Part shown: piece after piece, positions 6,019-8,059 of the stretch
Numbering within the stretch: the stretch's first letter is position 1
How the letters are laid out: the number at the start of each line of letters is the position of its first letter
Assembly (NCBI GenBank): GCA_030671915.1
Contig: DAOVHN010000093.1
Coordinates: forward strand, 1 to 8,059
Length of the DNA: 8,059 nt
Reading direction: 5' to 3'
Origin: Pseudomonadota bacterium
GTDB taxonomy: Bacteria; Pseudomonadota; Alphaproteobacteria; UBA8366; JADFVY01
The notes under the pieces: generated by a model
Told to the model about the DNA's origin: nothing
Databases searched by the model: none
What the model saw: the letters and a program-made list of their open reading frames with translations, nothing else
Translations under genes and position numbers: made by a program

Positions 6019-7769
6019 ATATTTTCAGTACATACCGGGATCATATTGAAGCGATAATCGAAAAGTTGGTCGAGGCAGGCAGCCTGCCTCGCGGTCTCGA
6101 TACCGCGCGCCTGACGGCGGAGCCGCCGCGCGACCCGTCGCATGGCGATATTTCGACCAACGCCGCAATGCTGCTGGCCAAGCCGGCGGGCATGAAGCCG
6201 CGCGACATCGCCGAGATGATGGCGGCGGGGCTGCGCGAGGTCGAGGGCGTCTCCGAGGTTGAGATTGCCGGCCCCGGTTTCATCAACATGCGGCTGGGCG
6301 ATGCGGTCTGGCATGACTGTCTGAAGGTGGCGATCGGGCAGGGCGCGGCCTATGGCGCGTCGGACCATGGCGCCGGGGCCAAGGTGAATGTGGAATATGT
6401 CTCCGCCAATCCCACCGGTCCGCTGCATATCGGCCATGCCAGGGGCACCGTGTTCGGAGACGTGCTGGCCGCCCTGCTGGACAAGGCCGGATATAACGTT
6501 ACCAAGGAATTCTATATCAACGATGCCGGGACACAGGTCGATACGCTCGCCCGGTCCTCTCATCTTCGCTATTGCGAGGCGCTGGGGCGCGATATCGGCG
6601 AGATTCCCGAAGGGTTCTATCCGGGCGACTATCTGAAGCCGGTCGGCCGGGCACTTGCCGAGCTGCATGGCGACAAGTGGCTGGACGCACCGGAATCGGA
6701 ATGGCTGGCGGATGTAAGGGCATTCACCATCGATGCGATGATGGACCTGATCCGCGCGGATCTGGCGGCGCTGGGCGTGCATCAGGAAGTCTTCACCTCC
6801 GAGCGCAAACTCGTCGAAGACGGCATGGTCGATGCCGGGCTGAAGACGCTGGAGGATATGGGCCATATCTACACCGGCGTGCTGGAGCCGCCCAAGGGCA
6901 AGGCGCCGGAGGACTGGGAGCCGCGGCCGCAGACCCTGTTCCGGGCCACCGATTTCGGCGACGATGTGGATCGGCCCCTGAAGAAGTCAGACGGCAGCTG
7001 GACCTATTTCGCCTCGGACATCGCGAATCATCTGGACAAGTTCCGGCGCGGATTCGCCGAAATGATCGATGTCTGGGGGGCCGATCACGCCGGATACGTA
7101 AAAAGAATGCAGGCCGCCGTGACGGCGTTTTCGGCCGGCGAAGGGGCGCTTGACGTCAAGATTTGCCAGATCGTCCGGCTGATGGACAAGGGCGAGCCGA
7201 TGAAGATGTCCAAGCGCGCCGGAACCTTCGTTACATTGCGCGCCCTGGTTGATGAGGTCGGCCCGGAAGTCGTTAGATTTCATATGCTTACGCGCAAGAA
7301 CGATGCCCAGATGGACTTCGACCTTACGGCTGTTACAGAGAAGACCCGGGACAACCCGATCTTCTATGTTCAGTACGCCAGCGCGCGCTGCCATTCGTCG
7401 CGGCGACAGGCCCGTAAATACTTCCCAAACCACGATATGTCGTTGCAGACACTAGTCGCAACCCCCATATCATGCTTGACGGATGAGTCAGAGTTAGGTC
7501 TCATCAAGATAGTTGCGGGCTGGCCGCGGCTGGTCGAGGCGGCGGCCGATGCCCATGAACCACACAGGATTGCCTATTACCTGTATGAACTGGCCGCGCT
7601 GTTGCACGCCTTCTGGGACAAGGGAAGTAAGGATTCGTCGTTGCGGATCGTGCAGGGAGATGACGAAAAGTTGACGATGGCTCGGCTAGTATTAGTCCAA
7701 GGAGTCCAGACAGTTATCGATTCCGGACTGGGTATATTCGGCATTGAACCGGTCGAGGAGATGCGGTGA
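6015..7769 (+). CDS. argS: Arginyl-tRNA synthetase
   Basis: Class I aminoacyl-tRNA synthetase that charges tRNA-Arg with arginine using ATP in the cytoplasm; essential. The 584 residues match the family length. Order of parts: an N-terminal tRNA-contacting domain (about 1-110, including [17 protein letters not shown]); the catalytic Rossmann core with [19 protein letters not shown], its HIGH box at 138-141; [12 protein letters not shown]; the KMSKR box at 397-401, where the usual final serine is arginine; and a DALR-type helical anticodon-binding domain from about residue 445, opening [15 protein letters not shown]. The ATG overlaps the dgt stop by four bases and has little Shine-Dalgarno, so coupling to dgt is likely. 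The stop overlaps the next gene by one base. The last third (from about 7390) is lower in GC and uses more CTA, TTA and GTA codons than the first two thirds, though the frame is intact. Confidence 0.99.
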   Translation: MNIFSTYRDHIEAIIEKLVEAGSLPRGLDTARLTAEPPRDPSHGDISTNAAMLLAKPAGMKPRDIAEMMAAGLREVEGVSEVEIAGPGFINMRLGDAVWHDCLKVAIGQGAAYGASDHGAGAKVNVEYVSANPTGPLHIGHARGTVFGDVLAALLDKAGYNVTKEFYINDAGTQVDTLARSSHLRYCEALGRDIGEIPEGFYPGDYLKPVGRALAELHGDKWLDAPESEWLADVRAFTIDAMMDLIRADLAALGVHQEVFTSERKLVEDGMVDAGLKTLEDMGHIYTGVLEPPKGKAPEDWEPRPQTLFRATDFGDDVDRPLKKSDGSWTYFASDIANHLDKFRRGFAEMIDVWGADHAGYVKRMQAAVTAFSAGEGALDVKICQIVRLMDKGEPMKMSKRAGTFVTLRALVDEVGPEVVRFHMLTRKNDAQMDFDLTAVTEKTRDNPIFYVQYASARCHSSRRQARKYFPNHDMSLQTLVATPISCLTDESELGLIKIVAGWPRLVEAAADAHEPHRIAYYLYELAALLHAFWDKGSKDSSLRIVQGDDEKLTMARLVLVQGVQTVIDSGLGIFGIEPVEEMR

Positions 7770-8059
7770 TGGCAGCTGACGACGATCTTGACGCTCTCGA
7801 AGCGCAACTTGAAGATTACGACGATGACGATGACGATGACGATATTCCGCCGCTAAAACGCGTCTGGAAGAAGTTCAAGATACTCATTGTCGTGGGCGCG
7901 GCTTTCCTGATTTTCATTCCCGTTATTCTGGTGTCGATGGGCGGTTCGGACAAGGACAAACCCAGGCTCCTGGTCGTGCCCGAACTTGCCCCCGAACCCG
8001 GCAAACAGATCAAAATTACGCCGGATCAGCCCGGCGGAGAACAGGTGGACGACCAGGAC
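7769..8059 (+). CDS. Single-pass inner-membrane protein with acidic N-terminus, probably a SPOR-domain protein (partial)
   Basis: The first 97 codons are present; the rest is beyond the right edge. Seen: an acidic cytoplasmic N-terminus with eight consecutive aspartates (residues 18-25), a basic patch (KRVWKKFK, 30-37), one hydrophobic segment of about 20 residues (38-57, ILIVVGAAFLIFIPVILVSM), then a proline-rich charged region that should lie in the periplasm. By the positive-inside rule the N-terminus is inside. The ATG overlaps the argS stop as TGATG, and GAGGAG at 7755-7760, eight bases upstream, gives a good ribosome site. In many alphaproteobacteria the gene after argS encodes a protein of this shape with a C-terminal SPOR domain, which binds denuded septal peptidoglycan. 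The SPOR domain is not in the window, so that name rests on position and topology. I am sure it is a gene, moderately sure of the family. Confidence 0.8.
   Translation, partial: MAADDDLDALEAQLEDYDDDDDDDDIPPLKRVWKKFKILIVVGAAFLIFIPVILVSMGGSDKDKPRLLVVPELAPEPGKQIKITPDQPGGEQVDDQD
7820..7843 (+). repeat. Four tandem GACGAT hexamers encoding Asp8
   Basis: A perfect microsatellite of four six-base units inside the membrane-protein gene, each unit coding Asp-Asp. Because the unit is six bases, slippage would change the length of the acidic tract by two residues without breaking the frame. Confidence 0.9.

Noticed and set aside
5964..6866. 300-codon open frame on the minus strand opposite argS
   Set aside because: Antisense of the argS catalytic core, with no recognisable motif; expected from GC-rich third positions.
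7197..7217. KMSKR instead of KMSKS in argS as a possible catalytic defect
   Set aside because: The final serine of this box varies widely in class I synthetases, and both lysines and the HIGH box are intact.
7816..8013. Minus-strand open frame ending in a serine run
   Set aside because: The serine run is just the reverse reading of the GACGAT repeat in the membrane-protein gene.
1..8059. CRISPR array, tRNA, insertion sequence or phage attachment site
   Set aside because: No spaced direct repeats, cloverleaf, transposase or flanking duplication was seen on either strand.

Overview
The window reads as chromosomal DNA of a GC-rich alphaproteobacterium, most likely of the Rhodospirillales or a related lineage. 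The basis is codon use, short ATGA/TGATG gene overlaps, and the order xthA, erpA, dgt, argS, then a predicted membrane-anchored (probably SPOR-type) protein, which I know from that group. No taxonomic marker is present, so the assignment is an inference. There are no RNA genes, insertion sequences, CRISPR arrays or phage genes.

Layout. Positions 1-528 (minus) hold the first 176 codons of a LysE/RhtB-type exporter that runs off the left edge. Positions 529-782 are a divergent intergenic region with several small inverted repeats. Positions 783-3457 (plus) are a two-gene unit joined by a 1-base TGATG overlap: an AlgI-like MBOAT membrane O-acyltransferase, then a membrane-anchored SGNH-fold protein with a visible Ser/Asp/His set. 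This is the usual pairing for acylating an extracytoplasmic polymer. Here it stands alone, with no polysaccharide synthesis genes beside it, and parts of it are lower in GC than the housekeeping genes to the right. Positions 3512-4753 (minus) carry xthA (exonuclease III) and, upstream of it, erpA (A-type Fe-S carrier), with a terminator-like hairpin between them. Positions 4754-4842 are a compact divergent promoter region. Positions 4843-8059 (plus) are a tightly packed run of dgt-like dNTPase, argS, and the start of a single-pass membrane protein with an aspartate-repeat N-terminus that runs off the right edge.

How the genes work together. The right half is housekeeping: DNA repair, Fe-S maturation, dNTP control and arginine charging. 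Their adjacency is conserved synteny more than a shared pathway. The left half is accessory: a small-molecule exporter and an envelope or exopolysaccharide acylation pair. I see no clearly undescribed system. The parts most worth a second look are the orphan MBOAT-SGNH pair, the aromatic C-terminal tail of the MBOAT protein, and the structured leader with a possible small ORF before its GTG start.
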